This document shows positions 1-6,996 of a stretch of DNA of 10,260 nucleotides, one piece after another. Numbering within the stretch: position 1 is the stretch's first letter; each line of letters opens with the position of its first letter. The notes under the pieces are model-generated. The model was not told the origin of the DNA. It did not search any database and saw only the letters and a list, made by a program, of their open reading frames with translations. Position numbers and translations under genes: made by a program. This DNA is from Tannerella sp. Its GTDB lineage: Bacteria > Bacteroidota > Bacteroidia > Bacteroidales > Tannerellaceae. The DNA is taken from NCBI GenBank assembly GCA_031289445.1, contig JAITPL010000062.1, positions 1 through 10,260 on the forward strand, read 5' to 3'.

Positions 1-2190
1 GTCGGCATTTTTAAGAAGATTGGTGGTGAGATTCTTTTCAAATGGAAGAACGGTTTCGGTTGCGTTTTTAATGTAGGATGCAATGGTGGCCGCTACCGTC
101 TCGCTGTCGTCGGCGGTAGGGCTGACGCGGTCGAGCAGCTGCACGAAACTGTGCGTCACGCGCTGCATGTTGGCTACGTACGAAAGCAAAACCAGATCGG
201 ACGCCGAATTGAAGACAACCAGTATTTTCTCGGCGCGAATGAAACCGCGATTCACAAACACACCTGTCGAACAGGCGCTCCGGCTTATAAATTCTTTCGT
301 CTTGTCCTTTAGCAGCGCTCCGGGATAGAAGATAAACTTCTGTGTGTTTTTGCCGCTCAGGGCATGCACGATTTTTTGCCAGGTATTCATTGCATTCACA
401 TCCGTCGCTATATCGCTCATTGCCACGCCCGAACCTACGAGCAGAAAATTATACCCCTCGCTGTTGACTATCGAACAGATATGTTGCTCGGCATTACTGC
501 ATACGTCATATTTCGTCTGAATCAGCATGCCTAGCTTGTCCGCTTCGAAAAGGATTGGTTTGAAGCTTACATTCTCGAAATCCTGCGTATGCAAGGGGTT
601 AACGTCTGAGCCGACGGTGAGATGCAGCGCCGTCAGTTCGAGACGCTTGTCGCTGTTTGAAAACATCTGGTGCGCAAGGTCGAGCATGACCTGTCCGCTG
701 CTTGCGCGACCGAAAGAAAGCAGCACCTTGAAGGTATCGGTTTTCAGTCTTTCGATGTTTTGCAGCTTGATATGCTCCGAAGCGTGGAAACACAAATTGA
801 TCAACGACATCAGCGGAGTTGTCATAAAGGTCGTTACAAGCGTCATCAGCACAAGCATTACATACAGTGCAGGCGGGATTATGTTCATTTCCAGACCGAT
901 CGTAAGTACTACCAGCTCCATCAACCCGCGCGTATTCATCAGCGCTCCCATATTCAGGCTGTCCTTCCATGACTCGCGCGAAAAACGTGCGGCAACCAGC
1001 GTGCCTCCAAATTTCCCTATCACCGCAGCCGCTATAAACACACCGCATAACATCCACATGTCCAAACCTTTTATCAGGCCTATTTCGGTCCGCAAACCTG
1101 TGTAAACAAAGAACAGAGGCAGAAAGAGCGCAAGCGAAACGTCCTCGACCTTTTCGTTCATTATATTGCGGAATTTCAGGTTGTCCGGCATGATAATTCC
1201 GGCGATGAAAGCGCCGAACAGAGCGTGCAAGCCGAGTATTTCGGTAAGGTAGGACGAGACTATAAGAAGAAAGAACATCAGTGCGACAAGCGGTTTATCA
1301 ACTACTTCCTTGTTGTGATACAGGTCGCCGATGATGCGCAGAAACGGACGCACCACAAACCACATGATACATATATATAAGAGTGAAAAAAGTACCGTAT
1401 AAACTGTGCTGACGACGCTTCCCGCATGTGCGAAGGCAACGACGGCGGCAAGCAGACACCACGAAGTGATGTCGCCGTTAGCAGCGCTCGCCAGTGCAAT
1501 CGAGCCGAGATGAGTGCGCGTCAATCCGCGTTCCTGAATGATTCGCGCAAGCACCGGAAAGGCGGTAATACTCAGTGAGATGCCGATGAACAGCGCGAAG
1601 GTAACGAAGGGCGTATTCACGTAGGCATAGCTGTCGTAAATGAAATATGCGACGAGCATACCGAGAAAGAACGGAGCAATGGTACTCGTGTGACTGATGA
1701 TGATAGTGTCTTCGAGACGCTTGCGCACAACGCTGAAATCCAAGTCCATACCTACCGTGTACATAAAGAGAATCAAGCCGAACTGACTGATTATGCCGAT
1801 GGTGGCAAGCGATTCGACCGGGAACATGAAACCGTAGGCCGACGGGAAAAAATATCCCAGCACCGATGGCCCTAAAACTATTCCCGCCATGATTTCGCCT
1901 ATTACGGTAGGCTGTCCAATCTTCTTGAATATCACGCCTATACAGCGACAAATCGCAAGAATAACTATGATCTGCAAAAGCAAAATTCCTATCGTCGAAC
2001 GAATGTGTCCCATCGTTATTGAACTGAAAATTTGAAAGCTCCGACTGATACCGTTCGTTTCGGAAAGCGACGCAAGCTCCTGGTATGATGTTTGTTGTAT
2101 TGAGCCTTTCTGCACTACGAAGAACATGAACGACCCGAAAAAAACAATCATCAACAGATAGAACATCCATTTTTTATATTCAACCTTCAT
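1..2190 (-). CDS. CPA2/CHX-type cation:proton antiporter with C-terminal Usp-like region (3' end outside window)
   Basis: An inner-membrane antiporter that probably exchanges K+ or Na+ for protons. I translated the minus strand from the ATG at 2190-2188 and found 730 codons with no stop, so the C terminus lies beyond the left edge. Residues 8-26 form an extra N-terminal helix, followed by an extramembrane stretch of about 35 residues. The exchanger domain (about 63-465) shows GEIMAGIVLGPS (99-110), FIGISLSITAFPVLARI (201-217), HALFGAFIAGIIMPD (322-336) and NTRGLMELVVLTIGL (419-433), which are hallmarks of the CHX/Kef group. Residues about 487-590 (VLLSFGRASSGQ) and 640-730 (GVFVNRGF, then KILVVF) resemble the paired Usp-like domains of CHX proteins. 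The usual Asp-Asp or Asn-Asp pair of the transport site appears as Asn238-Gly239-Asp240. Little of the protein should be missing, since relatives are about 750 residues. The transported ion cannot be read from the sequence. Confidence 0.9.
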   Translation of the reverse strand, partial: MKVEYKKWMFYLLMIVFFGSFMFFVVQKGSIQQTSYQELASLSETNGISRSFQIFSSITMGHIRSTIGILLLQIIVILAICRCIGVIFKKIGQPTVIGEIMAGIVLGPSVLGYFFPSAYGFMFPVESLATIGIISQFGLILFMYTVGMDLDFSVVRKRLEDTIIISHTSTIAPFFLGMLVAYFIYDSYAYVNTPFVTFALFIGISLSITAFPVLARIIQERGLTRTHLGSIALASAANGDITSWCLLAAVVAFAHAGSVVSTVYTVLFSLLYICIMWFVVRPFLRIIGDLYHNKEVVDKPLVALMFFLLIVSSYLTEILGLHALFGAFIAGIIMPDNLKFRNIMNEKVEDVSLALFLPLFFVYTGLRTEIGLIKGLDMWMLCGVFIAAAVIGKFGGTLVAARFSRESWKDSLNMGALMNTRGLMELVVLTIGLEMNIIPPALYVMLVLMTLVTTFMTTPLMSLINLCFHASEHIKLQNIERLKTDTFKVLLSFGRASSGQVMLDLAHQMFSNSDKRLELTALHLTVGSDVNPLHTQDFENVSFKPILFEADKLGMLIQTKYDVCSNAEQHICSIVNSEGYNFLLVGSGVAMSDIATDVNAMNTWQKIVHALSGKNTQKFIFYPGALLKDKTKEFISRSACSTGVFVNRGFIRAEKILVVFNSASDLVLLSYVANMQRVTHSFVQLLDRVSPTADDSETVAATIASYIKNATETVLPFEKNLTTNLLKNAD

Positions 2191-2233
2191 ATTATACTAT
2201 CAATTAGTGATTTATATAGCTGCATTTTGATTG

Positions 2234-2241
2234 CAAAGATA
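2234..2241 (-). promoter_or_regulatory. Putative Bacteroidota -7 element for the antiporter
   Basis: On the minus strand this reads TATCTTTG, an exact match to the Bacteroidota sigma-ABfr -7 consensus TAnnTTTG. It lies 43 bp upstream of the antiporter ATG, which gives a 5' leader of roughly 35 bases. I found no TTTG at the usual distance of about 19 bases upstream. The nearest candidate, CAAA on the plus strand at 2256-2259, is only 14 bases away. Confidence 0.45.
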
Positions 2242-2284
2242 AGAAAAAAATCGGACAAAAAAGATATATGTTGAAAACTTTTTG

Positions 2285-2292
2285 TATTTTTG
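2285..2292 (+). promoter_or_regulatory. Possible upstream -7 element for glgB-manA
   Basis: TATTTTTG matches TAnnTTTG. It lies 96 bp before the start codon and has no recognisable -33 element at normal spacing. It is weaker than the identical element 53 bp downstream and may be chance in an AT-rich region. Confidence 0.25.
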
Positions 2293-2314
2293 TGAATAAA
2301 TAAGGTGGAAAAAG

Positions 2315-2345
2315 ATTGCAATGTAAAAACAACAAGCTATTTTTG
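2315..2345 (+). promoter_or_regulatory. Putative Bacteroidota promoter for glgB-manA
   Basis: TATTTTTG at 2338-2345 matches the -7 consensus TAnnTTTG. ATTG at 2315-2318 (core TTG) lies 19 bases upstream of it, the normal place for the -33 TTTG element. The element ends 43 bp before the ATG at 2389, so the leader would be about 35 bases. Between the two is a short imperfect 11-bp tandem duplication (TACTAATGTAT then TACTAATAAAT, 2355-2376), which would lie in the leader. Confidence 0.5.
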
Positions 2346-2388
2346 ACGCCTGAATACTAATGTATTACTAATAAATAAAGTAAAAGGA

Positions 2389-5385
2389 ATGAGCGCAAAA
2401 ACTCTTGGATTATTTAGAAACGACCCCTGGTTGGAACCCTACAAAGATGCTATAGAAGGGCGTTTTCGTTATGTCGTTGAGAGGGAAAACATTCTCACGC
2501 AAAACGGCGCTCAATCGCTGTCCGATTTTGCTTCGGGATACCTCTATTTCGGTTTGCACCTGACGGAAAACGGATGGGTCGTGCGTGAATGGGCGCCTAA
2601 TGCTACTGCCGTTTATCTCGTCGGAACGTTCAATCGCTGGACGAAAAACGAAGCCTGCAGGTTGCAAAATATCGGCAATGGGAATTGGGAATTGCACTTG
2701 CCGCAAGATGCCGTCAACCACGAAGATATGTACAAGCTTCTCGTTGAATGGCAGGGCGGTGCGGGCGAAAGAATCCCTGCGTGGTCGAGGCGCGTCGTTC
2801 AGGACGAGCATACCAAAATTTTCTCGGCGCAAGTGTGGAATCCTGTAAAACCGTACAAGTTCGAGCATAAGAATTTTACTCCAACCACATCGCCGCTACT
2901 GATTTATGAATGTCATATCGGTATGGCGTCTCAGGATGAAAAAACCGGAACTTATGAAGAGTTTCGCGAAAATATTTTGCCGCGAATTGCGAACGACGGA
3001 TACAACGCGATTCAAATCATGGCAATACAGGAACATCCCTATTATGGCTCGTTCGGTTACCATGTGAGCAGTTTCTTTGCGCCTTCTTCGCGATTCGGCA
3101 CGCCCGACGAACTCAAGCGCCTCATCGACGACGCCCACTCGCTCGGCGTCGCTGTGATAATGGACATAGTTCACAGCCACGCAGTCAAAAACGAACTGGA
3201 GGGTTTAGGGCGTTTCGACGGAACAAACTATCAATATTTCCACTCGGCTGCCGACAGACGCGAACATCCTGCATGGGATTCGCTTTGCTTCGATTACGGC
3301 AAAAACGAGGTGATACACTTCTTGTTGTCGAACTGCAAGTACTGGCTTGAAGAATTTCACTTTGACGGTTTTCGCTTCGACGGCGTTACTTCGATGCTGT
3401 ATTACAGTCACGGTCTGGGTGAAAATTTCAGTAACTACGCCAACTACTACAACGGCTGTCAGGACGGCGATGCGATAGCCTATATCACGCTTGCCAACAA
3501 GTTGATACACGAAGTCAATCCATACGCCTTAACTATCGCCGAAGAAGTAAGCGGCATGCCCGGACTGGCTGCCAAAATCGAAGACGGCGGCTACGGATTC
3601 GACTATCGCATGGCAATGAACATCCCCGATTTCTGGATAAAAACATTGAAAGAAAAGAGAGATGAAGACTGGCTTCCGTCGTCCATTTGGCGGGAGGCGA
3701 CCAATCGGCGCAGCGATGAGAAAACAGTCAGTTATGCCGAAAGTCACGATCAGGCTCTGGTCGGCGACAAGACCATAATTTTCTGGCTTATCGACGCCGA
3801 CATGTACTGGCACATGCAGGCCGACGACCGCAACGCAAAGGTCGAGCGCGGCATGGCGCTTCACAAAATGATTCGCCTCGCTACGGCAACGACTATCAAC
3901 GGCGGATACCTCAACTTTATGGGTAATGAGTTCGGGCATCCCGAATGGATAGATTTTCCGCGCGAAGGCAATGGATGGTCGTATAAGTATGCACGCCGGC
4001 AATGGCGTCTTGCCGACAACCGGGATCTCAAGTATCACGCGCTCGAAAAGTTCGACAATGCGATGATTGGGCTTATGTTAAGCGTCAAGAATTTTCAATC
4101 GACGTCCCTGCAAAAAGTCTGGGACAACGACGGCGACCAGATACTTGCCTACATGCGTGAAAATCTTCTTTTCGTATTCAACTTCAACCCTACGCGCTCG
4201 TTTACCGACTACGGATTTTTAGTCCCGCTCGGCAAATACAAGGTAGTGTTGAATACGGATGACAAGCGTTTTGGCGGCAACGGTTTAAACGACGATGCTG
4301 TAGAGCATCTCACTCAGCTCGACATGCTTTATGCGAGCGAACAAAAGGGATGGCTTAAACTCTATATCCCCGCACGTTCGGCGCTCGTACTGCAATTTAC
4401 ACTGCCAATCATGCTTTATCCACTTACGTTTAACCCCATTTTTAAGGAGATAATCTGGGGCGGGGGTGATATACTGCCCTATAAAGGATACCCTGCCGAC
4501 GAGCGCAAAATCGGCGAGAGTTGGGAGTTGTCGCATGTCGATAATAACATTTCGGTCGTCGCTGACGGCGTATTGAAAGGTGAATCTATCGACTACTTGA
4601 TATGCAAATACGGCGCTCAACTGCTCGGCGAGAAAGTAATCCGTCAGTTTGGCTCGACCTTTCCGCTGCTGATAAAATTTATCGACGCGCGGGATAATCT
4701 TTCTATTCAAGTTCATCCAAACGACGAGCTTGCCCGGCAACGCCACGGTTCATTCGGCAAGACCGAGATGTGGTATGTCGTCGATGCTTCGCTGGATGCG
4801 GCTTTGTACAGCGGCTTCTCGCAGCAGATTGATGCAAACGAATACGTGCGGCGCGTAGCCGACAATACAATCATGGACGTTTTGCAGCAATACAATGTTC
4901 ATGCAGGCGACGTGTTTTTTCTTCCCGCCGGCCGTGTACACGCTATCGGCGCGGGCTGTTTTATAGCCGAGATTCAGCAGACAAGCAACATCACATACCG
5001 GATATACGACTATAATCGCAAAGATGCTCAGGGACGCGGTCGTGAACTGCATACCGAGCCGGCTAAAGACGCCATCGACTATACGCTCTATCCGGATTAC
5101 CGAACGCAGTATTCACCGCACGACGATATACCGGTTGAATTGGTAGCCTGCAAATACTTCACTACCAATTTATTAGACCTCTATCAACCTTTTCGTCGCG
5201 ACCTTTCTTCTTTGGATTCGTTTGTGGTCTATATCTGCATGTCGGGCGACGCCGTTCTGCGCGACGACGCCGGCTACGAGGTCAAGGTCTGTCAGGGTCA
5301 AACCATACTCATCCCCGCAGCTGCAACAGGCGTCGCCATCTCGCCTGCGCCACACTGTAAACTCTTGGAAACATATATTTCATAG
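2389..5385 (+). CDS. glgB-manA: Fused 1,4-alpha-glucan branching enzyme and type I mannose-6-phosphate isomerase
   Basis: One 998-residue frame carries two complete cytoplasmic enzymes. Residues 1 to about 668 are a GH13 branching enzyme, which makes alpha-1,6 branches in glycogen. It has a CBM48-like domain (about 55-110, with VREWAPNATAVYLVGTFNRW), then a catalytic barrel with DIVHSH (259-264), FRFDGV with nucleophile Asp331, IAEEVSGMP with acid/base Glu385, and ESHDQ with Asp454, and finally a beta C-terminal domain. Residues 675-998 are a cupin-fold mannose-6-phosphate isomerase, which interconverts mannose-6-P and fructose-6-P. Its zinc ligands appear as Gln774 and His776 (QVHPND), Glu793 (KTEMW) and His851 (GRVHAIG), with Arg871 in TYRIYD. 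Both halves have normal length and intact catalytic residues. The linker is about six residues (QFTLPI), and Met675 matches the usual ManA start (MLYPL...). A pair of adjacent genes with a misread stop is the main alternative. The two activities are secure; that they form one polypeptide rests on the reading frame. Confidence 0.93.
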   Translation: MSAKTLGLFRNDPWLEPYKDAIEGRFRYVVERENILTQNGAQSLSDFASGYLYFGLHLTENGWVVREWAPNATAVYLVGTFNRWTKNEACRLQNIGNGNWELHLPQDAVNHEDMYKLLVEWQGGAGERIPAWSRRVVQDEHTKIFSAQVWNPVKPYKFEHKNFTPTTSPLLIYECHIGMASQDEKTGTYEEFRENILPRIANDGYNAIQIMAIQEHPYYGSFGYHVSSFFAPSSRFGTPDELKRLIDDAHSLGVAVIMDIVHSHAVKNELEGLGRFDGTNYQYFHSAADRREHPAWDSLCFDYGKNEVIHFLLSNCKYWLEEFHFDGFRFDGVTSMLYYSHGLGENFSNYANYYNGCQDGDAIAYITLANKLIHEVNPYALTIAEEVSGMPGLAAKIEDGGYGFDYRMAMNIPDFWIKTLKEKRDEDWLPSSIWREATNRRSDEKTVSYAESHDQALVGDKTIIFWLIDADMYWHMQADDRNAKVERGMALHKMIRLATATTINGGYLNFMGNEFGHPEWIDFPREGNGWSYKYARRQWRLADNRDLKYHALEKFDNAMIGLMLSVKNFQSTSLQKVWDNDGDQILAYMRENLLFVFNFNPTRSFTDYGFLVPLGKYKVVLNTDDKRFGGNGLNDDAVEHLTQLDMLYASEQKGWLKLYIPARSALVLQFTLPIMLYPLTFNPIFKEIIWGGGDILPYKGYPADERKIGESWELSHVDNNISVVADGVLKGESIDYLICKYGAQLLGEKVIRQFGSTFPLLIKFIDARDNLSIQVHPNDELARQRHGSFGKTEMWYVVDASLDAALYSGFSQQIDANEYVRRVADNTIMDVLQQYNVHAGDVFFLPAGRVHAIGAGCFIAEIQQTSNITYRIYDYNRKDAQGRGRELHTEPAKDAIDYTLYPDYRTQYSPHDDIPVELVACKYFTTNLLDLYQPFRRDLSSLDSFVVYICMSGDAVLRDDAGYEVKVCQGQTILIPAAATGVAISPAPHCKLLETYIS
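4393..4413 (+). other. GlgB/ManA fusion junction with buried manA start codon
   Basis: The branching-enzyme module ends with LYIPARSALVL, a typical family C terminus. It is followed by CAA (Gln669, 4393-4395), five more codons, and ATG (4411-4413), which begins a canonical ManA N terminus. CAA is one C-to-T change from TAA, so the simplest history is loss of a glgB stop codon 15 bases before manA. I see no stop in the other two forward frames across 4390-4413, so a nearby single-base error would not by itself restore separation at this spot. The ATG could still be used for internal initiation, giving free ManA. Confidence 0.6.
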
Positions 5386-5477
5386 ATTGTAAGCATATAT
5401 TTTATAAATTGAGAACATATATTTTATAGATTGGAAACATATATTTTATAAATTGTAAACATATAATTCATAAGCCG
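5368..5477. repeat. Five tandem 22-bp AT-rich repeats overlapping the glgB-manA stop codon
   Basis: The units are 5368-5389, 5390-5411, 5412-5433, 5434-5455 and 5456-5477. They share the core AACATATATTTTATA followed by (A/G)ATTG, and each begins with a variable GAA, TAA or AGA. Units 2-4 are nearly identical. Unit 1 (TTTCATAG) and unit 5 (AATTCATAAGCCG) are diverged, as is common for the outer units of an array. Unit 1 encodes the last five residues of the upstream protein (ETYIS) and contains its TAG at 5383-5385. The array ends 23 bp before the Nudix start. There are no spacers, so it is not a CRISPR. It may be a slippage-generated tract, a set of binding sites on one DNA face (22 bp is close to two turns), or part of the Nudix promoter. 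I saw no TAnnTTTG element in this spacer. Confidence 0.85.
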
Positions 5478-5500
5478 ATACTAAATTCATATAAATAAAA

Positions 5501-6130
5501 ATGCAAAATAAAGCTAACAGACTGATAACCATTGCGCAGCGTATTCGTGCGATGTGTGAAACGGCGCTTGTGTATTCGCACAACGATTACGAAATCGAAC
5601 GCAGCAGGGAGCTGATAGAAATCAGCGAACGCATAACTTCAATTGTCACCGGACTGAAAGAAGATGAGATAAAAGCGCAATATAATCCTGTAAAAGAGTA
5701 TGTTACGCCAAAAGTTGACATACGTGCGGTTATTTTCAATAGCAAGGACGAGATACTGCTTGTCAGAGAGAAAGCCGACGGTCGATGGTCATTGCCCGGA
5801 GGATGGTCGGATGTAGGCTTCACGCCGACCGAGATTGCAGTCAAGGAAGCCAAGGAAGAAACAGGCTTCGACGTGCGGGTGGTAAGGTTGCTTGCCGTGC
5901 TCGACAAGAGTTGTTACGATCATCCTGCCAGCCCTTTCTATATCTACAAGATGTGTTTTCTTTGCGAGATAACCGGCGGTGACGACGCGCTCACTTTCGA
6001 TATTCTCGACAAAGGTTTTTTTGCGCTCGACAATCTGCCGCCGCTGTCGTTGGACCGTATCTTGCCCGAACAAATCGCCATGCTCGACAACCTGCGCCGC
6101 GACCCTGCTTCGAAGGTTTATTGCGATTAG
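5501..6130 (+). CDS. Nudix hydrolase with N-terminal helical Nudix_N-type domain
   Basis: A 209-residue cytoplasmic hydrolase that should cleave a nucleoside diphosphate linked to another group, using Mg2+ or Mn2+. Residues 1 to about 60 are helical (RLITIAQRIRAMCETAL...), like the N-terminal domain of a Nudix subfamily annotated as ADP-ribose or CDP-choline pyrophosphatases. The Nudix fold starts near residue 70 (KVDIRAVIF). The Nudix box spans 101-123 (GWSDVGFTPTE...KEAKEETGF). The metal-binding core E116, E119 and E120 is present. The first Glu of the consensus (G-x5-E) is Phe107 and the usual Arg is Lys115. The ATG at 5501 follows an A-rich stretch (ATAAATAAAA) with no Shine-Dalgarno match. 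Its stop overlaps the stop of the converging kinase gene by four bases. The substrate is not determined. ManA upstream feeds GDP-mannose synthesis, so a nucleotide-sugar substrate is possible but unsupported. Confidence 0.9.
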   Translation: MQNKANRLITIAQRIRAMCETALVYSHNDYEIERSRELIEISERITSIVTGLKEDEIKAQYNPVKEYVTPKVDIRAVIFNSKDEILLVREKADGRWSLPGGWSDVGFTPTEIAVKEAKEETGFDVRVVRLLAVLDKSCYDHPASPFYIYKMCFLCEITGGDDALTFDILDKGFFALDNLPPLSLDRILPEQIAMLDNLRRDPASKVYCD

Positions 6131-6996
6131 TGTCGGAGAATTTCAAGTACGTCGGCCGCTCTTGCATCGACCGGGCCTGAGCGCTGTATTTTGAGGGTCG
6201 AGAGTGCGGCGGCGAAATGAGCAGCCTCGACTATTGATGCGCCTTTGACGCGACGGTACAGATAGCCTGCCATATAAGTGTCGCCACAGCCGGTAGCATC
6301 GACTGTCTCGCTCGGTGGATAAGCGGGAATGGCGTAAAACTGCGAGCCGTCATATATCATCGAGCCTTCGCTGCCGAAAGTCAGAACGACCTCGCGCACA
6401 CCCCATTCATGCAGTTGCAGAGCGGCTTGTCGCGCATCCTTATATCCGGTCAGCACCTCCATTTCGTGTTCGTTAGCCTTCAGGAAATGAACATAGCGCA
6501 GAGCTTCGAGTTTGTCTTGCCAGTCGATGGCATGGACGCGGGTATCGCGCACTTCGCGCAGATAGCCCTGCGAATCAACAGAGACAAGTCCTTTGTCGGC
6601 AAGATTTCTGACTGCGTCAAGCGAGAAATCGTCAGCCAGCAATGCGCCGAGATGAAAAATTTTAGATTCGACGGCCAGCATATCTTCCGCTCTGAAAGGG
6701 GCGGCCTTAGCCCATACGCGCTGTTTGCGTTCGTTACTGTCGGCGCCGTAGATATTCTCGAAAAAGACGGATGCAGGGCTGTCGATTACAATCACATCCA
6801 GTCCCTGTGCTTCGAGGGCGTCGGTCACAGTGCGTTCGGGAGCGCCTACAGCCGTTACGAGCAAGTAGTCGAGGTCGTCGAAATGCCTTACGGCGTGTGA
6901 GAAGTAGAAGGCCGTACCGCCGGGCATAAAAACCGTATTCTTTGGCGTCGTTACCTTATCGAGGGTTATATGCCCCACGCAACATATTTCTTTCAT
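6127..6996 (-). CDS. PfkB/ribokinase-family carbohydrate kinase
   Basis: A 289-residue cytoplasmic kinase that should transfer phosphate from ATP to a sugar, polyol or nucleoside hydroxyl. The N terminus (ICCVGHITLDKVTTP) and MPGGTAFYFSHA (24-35) form the family's substrate-binding start. The C-terminal signature is DATGCGDTYMAGY (233-245), with Asp239 as the expected catalytic base. The common GAGD anion-hole motif reads GCGD here. KANEHEMEVLTG (173-184) matches the family's N-E segment. The length is normal and complete. Its ATG shares one base with the stop of the upstream oxidoreductase (TAATG), so the two are very likely co-transcribed and translationally coupled. The substrate cannot be fixed from sequence. 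Because the coupled gene resembles inositol and sugar dehydrogenases, a polyol such as inositol is one possibility, as an inference only. Confidence 0.9.
   Translation of the reverse strand: MKEICCVGHITLDKVTTPKNTVFMPGGTAFYFSHAVRHFDDLDYLLVTAVGAPERTVTDALEAQGLDVIVIDSPASVFFENIYGADSNERKQRVWAKAAPFRAEDMLAVESKIFHLGALLADDFSLDAVRNLADKGLVSVDSQGYLREVRDTRVHAIDWQDKLEALRYVHFLKANEHEMEVLTGYKDARQAALQLHEWGVREVVLTFGSEGSMIYDGSQFYAIPAYPPSETVDATGCGDTYMAGYLYRRVKGASIVEAAHFAAALSTLKIQRSGPVDARAADVLEILRH

Noticed and set aside
599..1057. Open frames of 150-230 codons on both strands over the antiporter (599-1057 and 1478-2170 minus, 527-1105 plus)
   Set aside because: They overlap the continuous 730-codon antiporter frame that shows clear family motifs. 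Their translations are rich in Arg, His, Cys and Ser, with no recognisable domain.
5368..5477. CRISPR array or attachment site at the 22-bp repeats
   Set aside because: The units abut with no spacers, differ from each other, have near-pure AT composition, and no cas or integrase gene is in view.
5386..5500. Rho-independent terminator after glgB-manA
   Set aside because: I found no GC-rich stem with a T-tract; the spacer is almost entirely AT repeats with only weak self-complementarity.
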